The notes beneath the pieces were generated by a model. That model searched no databases. It worked only from the letters and a program-made list of their open reading frames with translations, and had not been told where the DNA came from. 64,000 nt of DNA from JAWOLE01 sp035263845 (GTDB lineage Bacteria > Acidobacteriota > Thermoanaerobaculia > UBA5066 > Gp7-AA6). Shown piece by piece: positions 16,810 to 25,076 of this stretch; position 1 is the stretch's first letter; each line of letters starts with the position of its first letter. The DNA is taken from contig DATFQY010000093.1 in the NCBI GenBank assembly GCA_035263845.1, positions 25,044 through 89,043 on the forward strand, read 5' to 3'. The position numbers and the translations under genes are program-made.

Positions 16810-17208
16810 ATGGAGAGCGACGACTCAGTGCCCCACCCCCAAGAAGGCTTATTCGAAAGAGAAGTCAAGTTGGTCTTCCAAGAGACCCTTGGCTTGATCC
16901 ACATCGCTCTCGTTACCCACTACGGTCTCGAAGAGGGGGAAGCTACCGAACTGGAAAAGGATCTGTATCTTTGGTTCCTTCGGTTCTGCATGCGTCCCGG
17001 GAATACCTCAGCTAGAGACTCTCGTCCGTTTCTGCTTGTGGCGTGCTGCCAGTTTGCTCGTGAATATCAAAAATATGTAATCGGAGCCGGCGTCCGTTCC
17101 TCCGACCAGAAGCTGCAAGCTCTCTTAGCCCGGGAGCCTGCCGACGTAGCGCGCGACTTCTCGCGAAGCCTTGAACTCCTGACTTATCGTCATCATTCGG
17201 ATGCCTAA
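16810..17208 (+). CDS. Sigma-70 region-2-like small protein (module 1), no region 4
   Basis: The 132-residue protein starts at the ATG behind AAAGGA. Its core HYGLEEGEATELEKDLY followed by RPFLLVACCQFAREYQKY parallels the second module's KHGLSKEDARDIVQDAF and RAWLARTVDHLAINFRRK, which is a typical ECF sigma region 2. Compared with a true sigma factor it lacks the conserved Trp and Arg of the -10-binding helix and has no region 4, so it is unlikely to direct transcription alone. The last eight bases overlap the TPR gene, implying a coupled pair. A divergent sigma-derived adaptor or anti-sigma-like decoy is inference. Base composition is AT-richer than the surroundings, suggesting transfer. Confidence 0.6.
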   Translation: MESDDSVPHPQEGLFEREVKLVFQETLGLIHIALVTHYGLEEGEATELEKDLYLWFLRFCMRPGNTSARDSRPFLLVACCQFAREYQKYVIGAGVRSSDQKLQALLAREPADVARDFSRSLELLTYRHHSDA

Positions 17209-18310
17209 TAACGTACTGAAGTTTCCGTCAGCGCGAACCTCGCAGGCGCTTTCGCCGCGGGAGGCGGAAGTTCAGGCGGAGGCCTATCTCTCGAACAATG
17301 ATCAGAATCACTCGGACGAGTTCGCACGCCGGTATCTCAGTGACATCGACGTCGTATCGGCTCTTTGCGACAAGCTGAAGGCGATTGGCGAAAACAACCC
17401 CCAAAAAGTCGCGGACGTGGCAGAGCACGCATATCGGATCATCACGACAAACGGGAAGCTGGGCCTTTTCGACGACCAGAACTACGCCTTAGGCGAGCTC
17501 GCGCATCTAAGAGCGCGCGCTACTCGGTCCCTTGGAAGGCGCGATGAGGCAGAATTGTGGCTCTGCCGGGCTGAGGCTTCATACCGGCACACCGTGCATC
17601 CGACGCCGTGTTTGGCCCAAGTGGCGTATACGCGGTTGGCCCTTCGCTACGATACGGGTCGATTCGACGAGGTCTTGGAGCTACTTCCTTCTGTTGCCGA
17701 CAGTTTTGAGAAGCTTGGAATGCTTCGAGACCTCTTCAAGGCCCGTCTTTTTCAAGCAATGGTGATGAAGGTCGTGGGTCAAACCCGCAATGCCCTAATC
17801 ACACTAGAAACATTGGTGAATCAACCCGCAGTTAAAGCTGACCAAGCCCTTTACGGTCGCATTCTCGTTGACCTTGGGGACGTCTACCAATTGGAGAACC
17901 GGTACGCAGAAGCGATGGGTGTATATCAGGAAGCCCTACCGCTGTTGCGTGCTTCGGGTCAGGTTACGGCGACGGCCGCGCTCAAGTCTGTCGTTGCAGC
18001 AACGTATAGAAGTCTTGGAAGAAACTACGAGGCAGCGCAGGCCTTCGCTGAAGCGAAACTTGATTTTGCGGCGCTGGGGATGGCCTCGGACGTAGCGTAC
18101 ATGAGCATCCTTCGTGCTGAGGCTTTGCTTGCTGCGGATCGCAATCGAGAGGCGGAGTTCGAAGTTCTTGGGGCGCTACCAATCATCGAGGAGCTGAACC
18201 TGGTCTCGAAGGGACTTGCCGCCGTAGCGGTGCTGCGCGAGTCCGCAAGACGGCGCAAGCTGAATCCTGAAGCTTTGCGTCACGTAGGCGAACAGCTCCG
18301 AGCGAAGTAA
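17201..18310 (+). CDS. TPR-repeat regulator-like protein (module 1)
   Basis: The 369-residue protein is nearly all helical. A non-repeat N-terminus (residues 1-75) is followed by about seven TPR-like units, for example LGRRDEAELWLCRAEASY, DLGDVYQLENRYAEAMGVYQ and SLGRNYEAAQAFAEAKLDF. Its C-terminal block YMSILRAEALLAADRNREAE and LPIIEELNL aligns with the TPR protein of module 2, so the two are paralogues. There is no signal peptide, membrane segment or enzyme motif. The ATG lies inside the end of the preceding gene (eight-base overlap). TPR proteins of this shape often sense peptides or hold regulators. Function is not known. Confidence 0.75.
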   Translation: MPNNVLKFPSARTSQALSPREAEVQAEAYLSNNDQNHSDEFARRYLSDIDVVSALCDKLKAIGENNPQKVADVAEHAYRIITTNGKLGLFDDQNYALGELAHLRARATRSLGRRDEAELWLCRAEASYRHTVHPTPCLAQVAYTRLALRYDTGRFDEVLELLPSVADSFEKLGMLRDLFKARLFQAMVMKVVGQTRNALITLETLVNQPAVKADQALYGRILVDLGDVYQLENRYAEAMGVYQEALPLLRASGQVTATAALKSVVAATYRSLGRNYEAAQAFAEAKLDFAALGMASDVAYMSILRAEALLAADRNREAEFEVLGALPIIEELNLVSKGLAAVAVLRESARRRKLNPEALRHVGEQLRAK

Positions 18311-18474
18311 TCTAGCCATTCCTGGCGACTTCAATCGTTCGCCGTCTCTAATTCTCTAAATCGTAGTACTGTCAGAGCATTCCGGAGTCCTTCCCCCGTG
18401 AAGGAAGAGCGATCTTCAACCTGTTCATCCTAGGGGGCTTGCGGCTCGTGACAATTATCAGGCAGGAAGAGACA

Positions 18475-18849
18475 GTGAAGACGGGGCTTTCGGAGGGCGC
18501 GAGCCCTGGGGGGACAGCGAAGCGTGCCATGCGCCAAATCCGCCTCGCAGCTGAGCTGGAGACCTTCTACCGGCAACTCTTTCTTCCGCTTGTGCGGCGA
18601 GCCTGTTGGAAGCACGGGTTATCGAAAGAAGACGCCCGGGACATCGTCCAGGATGCCTTCGTGATAGCTGTCGTCAAGCTGAGAGCAGGGGAGAACGGTC
18701 GAGCTTGGCTGGCGAGGACGGTGGACCACCTTGCGATCAATTTCCGCCGAAAAGGCGCCCGCCACGCGCGTTTAGAAGCACACTTTCTCCATCCGATGCC
18801 AGACGGCGTGAGTGTCTTGGCCACCGAATCGGAGAGCCCACTCGAATGA
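18475..18849 (+). CDS. ECF sigma region-2-like protein without region 4 (module 2)
   Basis: The protein (124 residues from this start) contains a readable ECF sigma region 2: ETFYRQLFLPLVRRACWKHG, SKEDARDIVQDAF, then WLARTVDHLAINFRRKGARH. The chain stops about 25 residues later, so the -35-binding region 4 is absent. I prefer the GTG at 18475 because AGGAAG lies seven bases ahead; TTG at 18439, GTG at 18448 and ATG at 18529 are alternatives. Its stop overlaps the ATG of the TPR gene (ATGA). It may redirect RNA polymerase with help from the TPR protein, or be a remnant; intact coupling argues against decay. Confidence 0.7.
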   Translation: MKTGLSEGASPGGTAKRAMRQIRLAAELETFYRQLFLPLVRRACWKHGLSKEDARDIVQDAFVIAVVKLRAGENGRAWLARTVDHLAINFRRKGARHARLEAHFLHPMPDGVSVLATESESPLE

Positions 18850-20291
18850 CCCAAGAACACGAACTGGTACCCTCAATTAGAGAATGGCTCCGGGCCAGTT
18901 CAGATGCCGACATTCCGACTGGAATCGAGCGAGCAGCCGCAAGCCGTGAAGCTGAGGTACTTTTGTCAGGAGTTACCTCCTTTACGGCACCTGCCGACTA
19001 CCAGGGGCTCAGGGACGTGCTCTGGGCGGCTGTGGAGCTTCTCGAGGCGAAGCCGGCTTGTCCTGCAACCTTCGAGGAATGTGACGATTCCTATCGTTTC
19101 GTGGCGTCGCTGCCTCGTTCGCCGGATCCGTTCGATGAAGTGGATGAAATCCTTCGGCGAATTGCTCGGGTGGGATGGATAAGCACGAATGGAGGACTCG
19201 AGTCGGTCCTAAGAGCAAGAAGCGCCATCTGGGAGCACGGCGATGAGAAGAGGCATCGCGATCTCTGTGAATCGGCTCAGGCGTTACCGATAGCAGTTGA
19301 GGCTCTGATCTCTGCTGAGCGGCCGGATCTGCCCACTCTTTATGACGTTGCTGCCACGCTGATCAAGCTCACCAACGTTCGGCCGGCGCTGGCTAGATCA
19401 ATGTCCGGAAGGCTCGCACCCGTTCTGTGGGGCAAGGCCGGCCGTATCGGACACTTGGACGACCAGGAACACTTTAGAGCAACCTTTGCGTTGGTATCGG
19501 GCATGGCGTCGCGTCAACTCAGCGACTGGAGTGCCTCGAGCTCGAGCTACGCGGTCGCGTTGTCCAACTATGCGATGACCGTTAACGCATACGATCTGGA
19601 ACGTGTTGAGGTTGAGCGCCTTGCGCTTGCGGCTACGCGTGCGGATGACGCGGCTGTCGTACTGGAGAGCCCGGCGCTCATCCAGCGGGCTCGTATTCCT
19701 AGGGAGAGAGCCAAAGCCGAACTGATTCGGGCACATTCCCTCATCAACCAGCGCAGAACTCTTGAAGCCGAGGAGGTATTGCGCCGAACTCTACGCCGCC
19801 CTGTAATACAGGAAGAACCCAATCTACACGCCTGGCTTCTGGGAATGCTGGGCATGAGCCTCTCGTACCAAGGGAGGGACGTCGAGGCAATGGACAGCTT
19901 CAACCGCGCCGGCCAAATCCTGACCCGCTATCGCTATCCCCTCCAGATCGGAACTCTCGTGGGAGCCATCGGCGAGCATCTTGGCAAACTAGGTAGATAC
20001 GACGAGGCGGCCAGCCTGTTTGAACGGTCACGGGATGTTTACTGCGAGCTTGATCAGGCACATCAAGTTGCGTATATCAACGTACTTCGAGCTGAGATGC
20101 TCGTTCTTCTCGGAAAGAATCAGGAGGCCAAGACAGAGTTGCTTGCGACGTTTCCCATTATTGAGAGGTTGAACCTAAAGAGGGAGGCGGTCGCCGCCAT
20201 GGCCATACTGCGAGAGGCACTAGCTAATCGACAGGCCGATGCAGGGTCGATCCGCAGACTCCGAGACCAGCTTCGGGGCGGGAAAGGCTAA
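18846..20291 (+). CDS. TPR-repeat regulator-like protein (module 2)
   Basis: The 481-residue, helical, presumably cytoplasmic protein has an N-terminal part (1-130) with no recognised domain, followed by TPR-like units ending in YINVLRAEMLVLLGKNQEAK, FPIIERLNL and AAMAILREALANR. These match the end of the module 1 TPR protein. It is about 110 residues longer than its paralogue at the N-terminus. The ATG overlaps the sigma-like stop, and its own stop overlaps the start of a small peptide gene as TAATG. The arrangement sigma-like, TPR, peptide suggests a sensing unit in which the TPR domain could bind the peptide or hold the sigma-like partner; this is inference. Confidence 0.75.
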   Translation: MTQEHELVPSIREWLRASSDADIPTGIERAAASREAEVLLSGVTSFTAPADYQGLRDVLWAAVELLEAKPACPATFEECDDSYRFVASLPRSPDPFDEVDEILRRIARVGWISTNGGLESVLRARSAIWEHGDEKRHRDLCESAQALPIAVEALISAERPDLPTLYDVAATLIKLTNVRPALARSMSGRLAPVLWGKAGRIGHLDDQEHFRATFALVSGMASRQLSDWSASSSSYAVALSNYAMTVNAYDLERVEVERLALAATRADDAAVVLESPALIQRARIPRERAKAELIRAHSLINQRRTLEAEEVLRRTLRRPVIQEEPNLHAWLLGMLGMSLSYQGRDVEAMDSFNRAGQILTRYRYPLQIGTLVGAIGEHLGKLGRYDEAASLFERSRDVYCELDQAHQVAYINVLRAEMLVLLGKNQEAKTELLATFPIIERLNLKREAVAAMAILREALANRQADAGSIRRLRDQLRGGKG

Positions 20292-20440
20292 TGTTCAGGC
20301 GGGGGCCGAAGGATGGAGCGCGAAAGGAAGACCGCAGGACAAACATGGTCGAGCGAGCGAGGCGAGAGCACGAAATTCGTGAAACGAAACGGAAAGAGCA
20401 AAAAGGGCCGCCTCCATTCGCATTGCGTTTTTTCTTCTGA
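20291..20440 (+). CDS. Small coupled ORF, 49-residue basic peptide
   Basis: The ATG at 20291 shares one base with the TPR stop (TAATG), the classic sign of translational coupling, and the frame runs to a TGA at 20438-20440. The peptide starts MFRRGPKDGARKEDRR, continues with a very highly charged centre (RARREHEIRETKRKEQKG) and ends in a proline/aromatic tail, PPPFALRFFF. It has no signal peptide. It could be a signalling peptide precursor, a small inhibitor of the upstream proteins, or chance. Support is position and composition only. Confidence 0.4.
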   Translation: MFRRGPKDGARKEDRRTNMVERARREHEIRETKRKEQKGPPPFALRFFF

Positions 20441-20491
20441 ATAGCTCGCATGCGGGAAAGCAAGCTCGCGCGATAGAATCGCCGGCTCGCG

Positions 20492-21775
20492 ATGACCAAG
20501 AGTCCAGGGAAGAGTCTGTTTCGGAAGGTGGAGAGGGCGATCGAGGCGATCGAGAGGTCGCCGGATGTGGCCTCGACCATTGCCCAGACGGCGAGTGCGG
20601 TCATCGAGAACTTTCGGGAGGACCTAGGGGTTCGTGGGGGGAGGCTCTACGAGCGCCGGGACGGCGGGTACGAGCTCACGAAGACGTTCGGAGGCGTCCG
20701 GGAAGTGCCGGCCGGGGTCTTCGTGCCGGATGCCTATCCCCCGGTCCAGAGGCTCCTGGATGACGGAGTCGTCGTCATGGATCTGACGGCGCCCGGCGTG
20801 GATCCGGACTTCGAGCGACGGCTCGACGCGGATCGGTTCGCCGCGATCGCCGTCGGCGACGACCAGTACATCCTGTCGTTCTCCGTGGATCCGGTGGCGC
20901 CGGACGAGGACCTCATGGCGTCTCTGGGGATCCTGCGCCACGCCGTGGACCAGAAGCTTCGTCAGGAGAGGATTGCCTCGGCGCTCAACGAGGCGCGGCA
21001 GATCCAGATGTCGATCCTTCCCAAGCGCGCGCCCCGGTCGGGACCGTTCGAGATGTCGGGGTTCACGGCGCCGGCGGAGATCGTGGGAGGGGATTTCTTC
21101 GACTTCATCAGCGTGTCCGACAGGATCTGGGGAGTCGCCATCGCGGACGCGGCCGGGCACGGGCTGCCCGCGGCGCTCCAGGTGCGCGATGTCTACACGG
21201 GCCTGCGGATGGGCGTTGCCCGCGATTTCAAGATCGTCCGGACGGTCGAGAGGCTCAACCGCATCATCCACCAGTCGCGCATGACGACGAAATTCGTCTC
21301 CCTCTTCTACGGCGAGATCGAAGAGGAGGGCAACTTCATCTACGTCAACGCCGGCCACCCGCCTCCGCTGCACTTTCACGCGAAGGGCGTCACGACCCTC
21401 AAGCAGACGGGGATGGTGCTGGGACCCTCCGCCAGCGCCGCGTACAGCCGCGGCTTCCTGAACCTGGTGAAAGGGGACGCGCTTCTCCTCTATACCGACG
21501 GCATGATCGAGGCCTCGGACGGGAAGGGTCGCGAGTACGGCATCGAGCGGTTGAAGAAATCTTTCCTCGGGTTGCGGGAGAGACCCGCCGCGGAGATCGC
21601 GAGGGCCATGATCGATCGGATCGGCGAGTTCACCGGCGGAAAGCCTCCGGAGGATGACCGCACCGTTGTCGTCGTGAAGTACCTGACCGACGCCGAGGTG
21701 CGGCCCACGGACCCCGGATCGCGGACCTCCGATACCGTGCGGATCACCGATCCAGCATTGAGACCGCCTTCTTAG
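20492..21775 (+). CDS. RsbU/SpoIIE-type PP2C phosphatase with N-terminal GAF-like domain
   Basis: The 427-residue protein has an N-terminal sensory part (about residues 15-155, GAF-like, with FREDLGVRGGRLYERRDGGY), a short linker helix (LNEARQIQMSILP) and a SpoIIE phosphatase domain (about 185-405). Metal-binding Asp residues are visible in GGDFFDF, IADAAGHGLPAAL, YTDGMIEA and EDDRTVVV. Such enzymes dephosphorylate anti-sigma-factor antagonists in partner-switching stress pathways; no STAS or RsbW-type gene is adjacent. A TAGAAT lies 12 bases before the ATG. It follows the sigma-like modules on the same strand, but a 50-base gap and normal composition suggest it is not part of the island. Confidence 0.9.
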   Translation: MTKSPGKSLFRKVERAIEAIERSPDVASTIAQTASAVIENFREDLGVRGGRLYERRDGGYELTKTFGGVREVPAGVFVPDAYPPVQRLLDDGVVVMDLTAPGVDPDFERRLDADRFAAIAVGDDQYILSFSVDPVAPDEDLMASLGILRHAVDQKLRQERIASALNEARQIQMSILPKRAPRSGPFEMSGFTAPAEIVGGDFFDFISVSDRIWGVAIADAAGHGLPAALQVRDVYTGLRMGVARDFKIVRTVERLNRIIHQSRMTTKFVSLFYGEIEEEGNFIYVNAGHPPPLHFHAKGVTTLKQTGMVLGPSASAAYSRGFLNLVKGDALLLYTDGMIEASDGKGREYGIERLKKSFLGLRERPAAEIARAMIDRIGEFTGGKPPEDDRTVVVVKYLTDAEVRPTDPGSRTSDTVRITDPALRPPS

Positions 21776-21787
21776 GTGAGAGCAGCC

Positions 21788-21793
21788 TAGAAT
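21788..21793 (+). promoter_or_regulatory. -10 element (TAGAAT) directly before the TPR-Lon gene
   Basis: TAGAAT ends seven bases before the ATG at 21801, a leaderless arrangement; no -35 at standard spacing and no Shine-Dalgarno sequence are visible. Confidence 0.55.
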
Positions 21794-21800
21794 ACGAATC

Positions 21801-23753
21801 ATGTCCACGGATCCCCGGGCGGAGGCGGTTGGAGTCGAGGAGGCCGCGTCGCCCGATGATCGGATTCGGTACGCCCGGATCCTCGTCGAGATCGGGGAGC
21901 TGTACGACGCGGAGATCGAGGTCGCGCACGTCCTCGACGAGCGGCCGGAAGACCTCGTTGCCCTCGACCTGCTCGCCAAGATTCGCCACATCCGCGGACA
22001 GCTCTCGGCCGCGATTGCCTGCTGGGCTCAGGTTCACGCCAAGTCCCCCTCGAACCTGACCTCCAATGTCCGTTTGAATTCGATGCTGCAGCTCGCGCGC
22101 GAGTCCGAGCGAGCGCCCGGCCAGTTTCTCGTCCTGGGTCCGTTCCAGCTCTGGAGAAAGCCCGCCGCCCATCTGGAGCTCGAGGAGATGTTCCGGCTGT
22201 TCCTGGCGCGCCGGCCCGAAGAGGCGAGGCAGAGATGCGACGAGCTCGCCAAGAAATACCGCGGCAAGGACCAGGATCTCTACAAGCTCGCTGTCCTCGC
22301 CAACGCCTGGGTCGCCGAGCTGACCGGCGACTTCGAGGAGGCTCGATCGGTCCTGGAGAACCTGGGAAACGAGCGCGGCTTCGAGACTGACGGCGATCGC
22401 ATCGTGGCCCTGGCTCGCATCTACGAGCGGATCGGCTCGCGGGAGCTGCTCGAGAAAGCGGTGCAGATCTACAAGCACTTCGAGCGCAGCTTCGAAAGAG
22501 TTTCGGTCGTCGGGCACCTCGCGGCGATCTACCGGCGGCTCGGCAAGGAGTCCGAAGCCGAGGAGTACGAGCTTCGGTTCCTGAGGATCTTCCGTACCCG
22601 AATGCACAATCCGCCACTCGCCGACGTTCTGCGAATCGCGGCCCGCCGGTACATCCCGCTGGAAAAGCTCTCGAAGGTTCGCCTGGCGGACACGGACGGT
22701 CTTCCCGATCCCGAGCCGCGAGAGCGGGCCATCGGCCTTTTTCTTTCAGGCGATTCCGCGCGGGCCCGCGAGCTCCTGGCGGCCGGGACGGAAGCGATGG
22801 ACCTGAAATACCGGGCGGATCTCGCCGTCCTCGAAGGGCGTCGAGAGGACGCCGCCGATCTCTACCTTCAGAGTCTCGCGGCGGATCCGGACGACATCCG
22901 GGTCGTCGAGTGGCTGCTCCAGGAGTACGCGACGTCCCGGTCGCGCCGGACGGCGAAGTACTTTCGCCAGGATCCCGTCGCGGACCGCGTGCTGGGACGA
23001 CTCGATTCCATACTGCACGCGAGCCCTCTGCGCGCGAGCGTCTGGAGCCAGATGGCAGCCTTGAACAAGATCCTGGGTCGAGATGAGGAAGCGGAGCGCT
23101 GCGCGCGCCGGGCGGAGACGCTGAGGGAGGCGGCGGCGAGCGGCAAGAGCGCTGTGGGCCGGGTCCTGGCGGACTCGGTCTACCACTTCGTCGGCAGGTC
23201 GAAGGGCCTGATCCACGAGATCTGGGCGACGCGGCGTCCCGCGCAGCCCGGCCGCGGAGGCTTCCTCGAGGAGATCCTCGGCAACCTGACGCCCGACTTC
23301 CTGCAGGCCGTCCGCAACACATTCCTGTCGGTGCGCGAGTACGCGAGAGCGAAGTGGCCGATCGAGACGCGGGACATCCTCGACTACAGCTACACCTACA
23401 AGGTCACGAAGGAAGACGAGGCATCCGGCGGCCTCTCGGCCGGGCTTCCGACGGCGCTCGCGTTCCTTTCCGTGTTCCTGGACCGCCCGGTGCCGCAGGA
23501 CATGGCCTCCTCGGGGATCCTCATCGCGGACTCCCACGACAACCAGGTCCTGCGAGCGATCGGCGAGCCGGAGTACAAGGTCCGCGGCGCCTACAACCGC
23601 AACCTTCAGAAGGTCATCCTGCCGGAGGCGAACCGCCGCGACCTCGAGGGAAACCCGCTCGTTCCTGACGCAATCTGCGCCGAGATCGTCCGCTACGCGG
23701 CCACGCTGGACGACGCCGTCGTCCTGACCTTCGGTCCCGACGCCTGGATGTAG
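21801..23753 (+). CDS. TPR protein fused to a C-terminal Lon-type (S16) protease domain
   Basis: The 650-residue protein has TPR-like helical repeats over about residues 20-475 (for example VAHVLDERPEDLVALDLLAK and IYRRLGKESEAEEYELR) and a C-terminal Lon proteolytic domain at about 500-650. The candidate dyad is Ser546 in SGGLSAG (Lon: DGPSAG) and Lys593 in EPEYKVRGAYNRNLQ (Lon: KEKxxAAHRAG), 47 residues apart; the following VILPEANRRDL matches Lon's VIxPxxNxxDL. There is no AAA+ ATPase or Lon N-domain, so substrate choice probably depends on the TPR part. Alternatives are an inactive Lon fold used for binding. Confidence 0.82.
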   Translation: MSTDPRAEAVGVEEAASPDDRIRYARILVEIGELYDAEIEVAHVLDERPEDLVALDLLAKIRHIRGQLSAAIACWAQVHAKSPSNLTSNVRLNSMLQLARESERAPGQFLVLGPFQLWRKPAAHLELEEMFRLFLARRPEEARQRCDELAKKYRGKDQDLYKLAVLANAWVAELTGDFEEARSVLENLGNERGFETDGDRIVALARIYERIGSRELLEKAVQIYKHFERSFERVSVVGHLAAIYRRLGKESEAEEYELRFLRIFRTRMHNPPLADVLRIAARRYIPLEKLSKVRLADTDGLPDPEPRERAIGLFLSGDSARARELLAAGTEAMDLKYRADLAVLEGRREDAADLYLQSLAADPDDIRVVEWLLQEYATSRSRRTAKYFRQDPVADRVLGRLDSILHASPLRASVWSQMAALNKILGRDEEAERCARRAETLREAAASGKSAVGRVLADSVYHFVGRSKGLIHEIWATRRPAQPGRGGFLEEILGNLTPDFLQAVRNTFLSVREYARAKWPIETRDILDYSYTYKVTKEDEASGGLSAGLPTALAFLSVFLDRPVPQDMASSGILIADSHDNQVLRAIGEPEYKVRGAYNRNLQKVILPEANRRDLEGNPLVPDAICAEIVRYAATLDDAVVLTFGPDAWM

Positions 23754-23774
23754 GGGCGGGCCTTGCGCCCGCCC
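23754..23774. terminator. Hairpin between convergent genes
   Basis: GGGCGGGC (23754-23761) and GCCCGCCC (23767-23774) form a perfect 8-base stem with a five-base loop between the converging TPR-Lon and hsp20 genes. There is no clear T-run, but it could serve both strands. Confidence 0.55.
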
Positions 23775-23777
23775 GCG

Positions 23778-24329
23778 CTAGTTGATCCGGACGGTCCGCG
23801 GCGTCGTAACCTGGCTCGACTCCTTGCGGATCCGGATCTCCAGGACCCCCTCCTTCATCTCGGCCCGCGGCTCGTCGCGCATCCCGCCGGGGATGTAGAC
23901 GGTCCGCCGGAAGGCCCCGATCGGAGCCTCGCTCGAGTGGAGGCGGAAATCGTCGCTCCGCGGCGCCGGGCGGCTTCCGCTGACCGTCAGGATCTTCCCC
24001 TGGGCGACGACCTCGACGCTTTCGCGCGGAACGCCGGGCAAATCCAGGGAAAGGCGAATCTCCGTGTGGCTCTCCCAGACGGCCATCGAGGGCGTCCAGG
24101 AAGTCTGAGGCAGCGGACGGACCTCGCCTCCGAGCTCGCCCAAGAGCGCCAGGAGCTGGTTCAGCTGTTTCTCGACGTGCTCGGCGGGGTCTTTCTCGGC
24201 GGGGATCGGCGCGTACGGCCCCTCTCCTCGCGGCAGGGCGCGCCCGGTCAGGCTCTGGTAGAGCTGCTCGATGCGGGTGATGGTTTCCTCGATCTGGGTC
24301 GTTCCCGTGTTCGGTTCAGTGTCCGACAT
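23778..24329 (-). CDS. Hsp20/alpha-crystallin family small heat shock protein
   Basis: The 183-residue protein has an extended N-terminus (about 1-75) and an alpha-crystallin domain starting WTPSMAVWESHTEIRLSLDL and including VPRESVEVVAQGKILTVSG, FRRTVYIPGGMR and the strand MKEGVLEIRIRK. A C-terminal tail ends TPRTVRIN. These holdases bind unfolding proteins in the cytoplasm. The start at 24329 is chosen because AAGGAG lies ten bases ahead; the open frame further upstream is not needed. It lies downstream of the low-complexity gene at 24454-24921, same strand. Confidence 0.9.
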   Translation of the reverse strand: MSDTEPNTGTTQIEETITRIEQLYQSLTGRALPRGEGPYAPIPAEKDPAEHVEKQLNQLLALLGELGGEVRPLPQTSWTPSMAVWESHTEIRLSLDLPGVPRESVEVVAQGKILTVSGSRPAPRSDDFRLHSSEAPIGAFRRTVYIPGGMRDEPRAEMKEGVLEIRIRKESSQVTTPRTVRIN

Positions 24330-24453
24330 CTTTGAAATACTCCTTTTCGATCGCTTCCCCTTCCTCAACGGAGAAAAGGGGGGCGAGGCCCCGGAGGGCC
24401 TCACCCCGGGAGTGGCGAGCTCCTCGTTCTTCATGACCGCCCGATCTGGGGAG

Positions 24454-24921
24454 CTAGTAGATCGTCACCACGGGCGGAACGGGGAACTGCGCGTAGGGGA
24501 ACGTCTGGGTGATCCGGGCGGTCAGGATCGGATCGGCCCAGATGGGGCGGACCACCGAGCCTTCGAGCGACTCCGGGCCGACTCCGGAGAGATACGGGCT
24601 CATCCCCTGGCCGAAGGGATTGATGCCCTGGCCGAAGGGAGAGAAGCCCGAAGAGTGCGAGAGACCGGGCGTGAATCCCTGCTGGAACGGATTCTGGACG
24701 AAGGGATTCGCCCCGGTCTGCGTAAACGGGTTCGTTCCGAATCCGGGCTGTCCGAGGCCCGACGGGATCCCGGGGTTGATCCCCGACTGCGGGTTCGAAT
24801 GCGACAGCCCCTGCGTCAGCCCGTGGACTGAAAGCCGGACCTGGTTCAGCGCGTCCAGGCACTGATTGATCCGGTCGTTCAAGAGCTGAAGTTTGCGAAT
24901 GTCCACCTTGGCTGTTTCCAT
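24454..24921 (-). CDS. Low-complexity Asn/Pro/Phe/Gly-rich protein of unknown function
   Basis: The 155-residue protein starts behind a strong AAGGAGG (eight-base spacing), at METAKVDIRKLQLLND. A helical N-terminus (1-40) is followed by a repetitive centre (about 45-115) with NPF-type units such as NPFTQTG, NPFVQNPFQQGF and SPFGQGINPFGQG, and a more ordered Pro/aromatic end. There is no signal peptide. The repeats suggest a flexible or phase-separating segment. Its position ahead of hsp20 hints at stress co-expression, but I do not recognise a family. Confidence 0.7.
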   Translation of the reverse strand: METAKVDIRKLQLLNDRINQCLDALNQVRLSVHGLTQGLSHSNPQSGINPGIPSGLGQPGFGTNPFTQTGANPFVQNPFQQGFTPGLSHSSGFSPFGQGINPFGQGMSPYLSGVGPESLEGSVVRPIWADPILTARITQTFPYAQFPVPPVVTIY

Positions 24922-25076
24922 CTGCTCTGCCTCCTTGGTTGGTAAGTTGTTGTTGGGAACTGTTGACACGCGCGTCATGCGTGAAGAACCCTATCGGCGG
25001 CACTTTCCCGGGGCAATCCGGGAAATCCCTGCATTTGGGAGCGGGGAAATCACCGAGGCAGGGGTGGTCCGTTTCT

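Noticed and set aside
18311..18474. A second small peptide gene after the module 1 TPR gene
   Set aside because: No TAATG or similar coupling exists there; the only short frame is about 11 codons long.
24780..24800. GGGTTCGAATGC, similar to a tRNA T-loop
   Set aside because: No acceptor or anticodon stem can be drawn around it and it lies within the coding sequence of the low-complexity protein.
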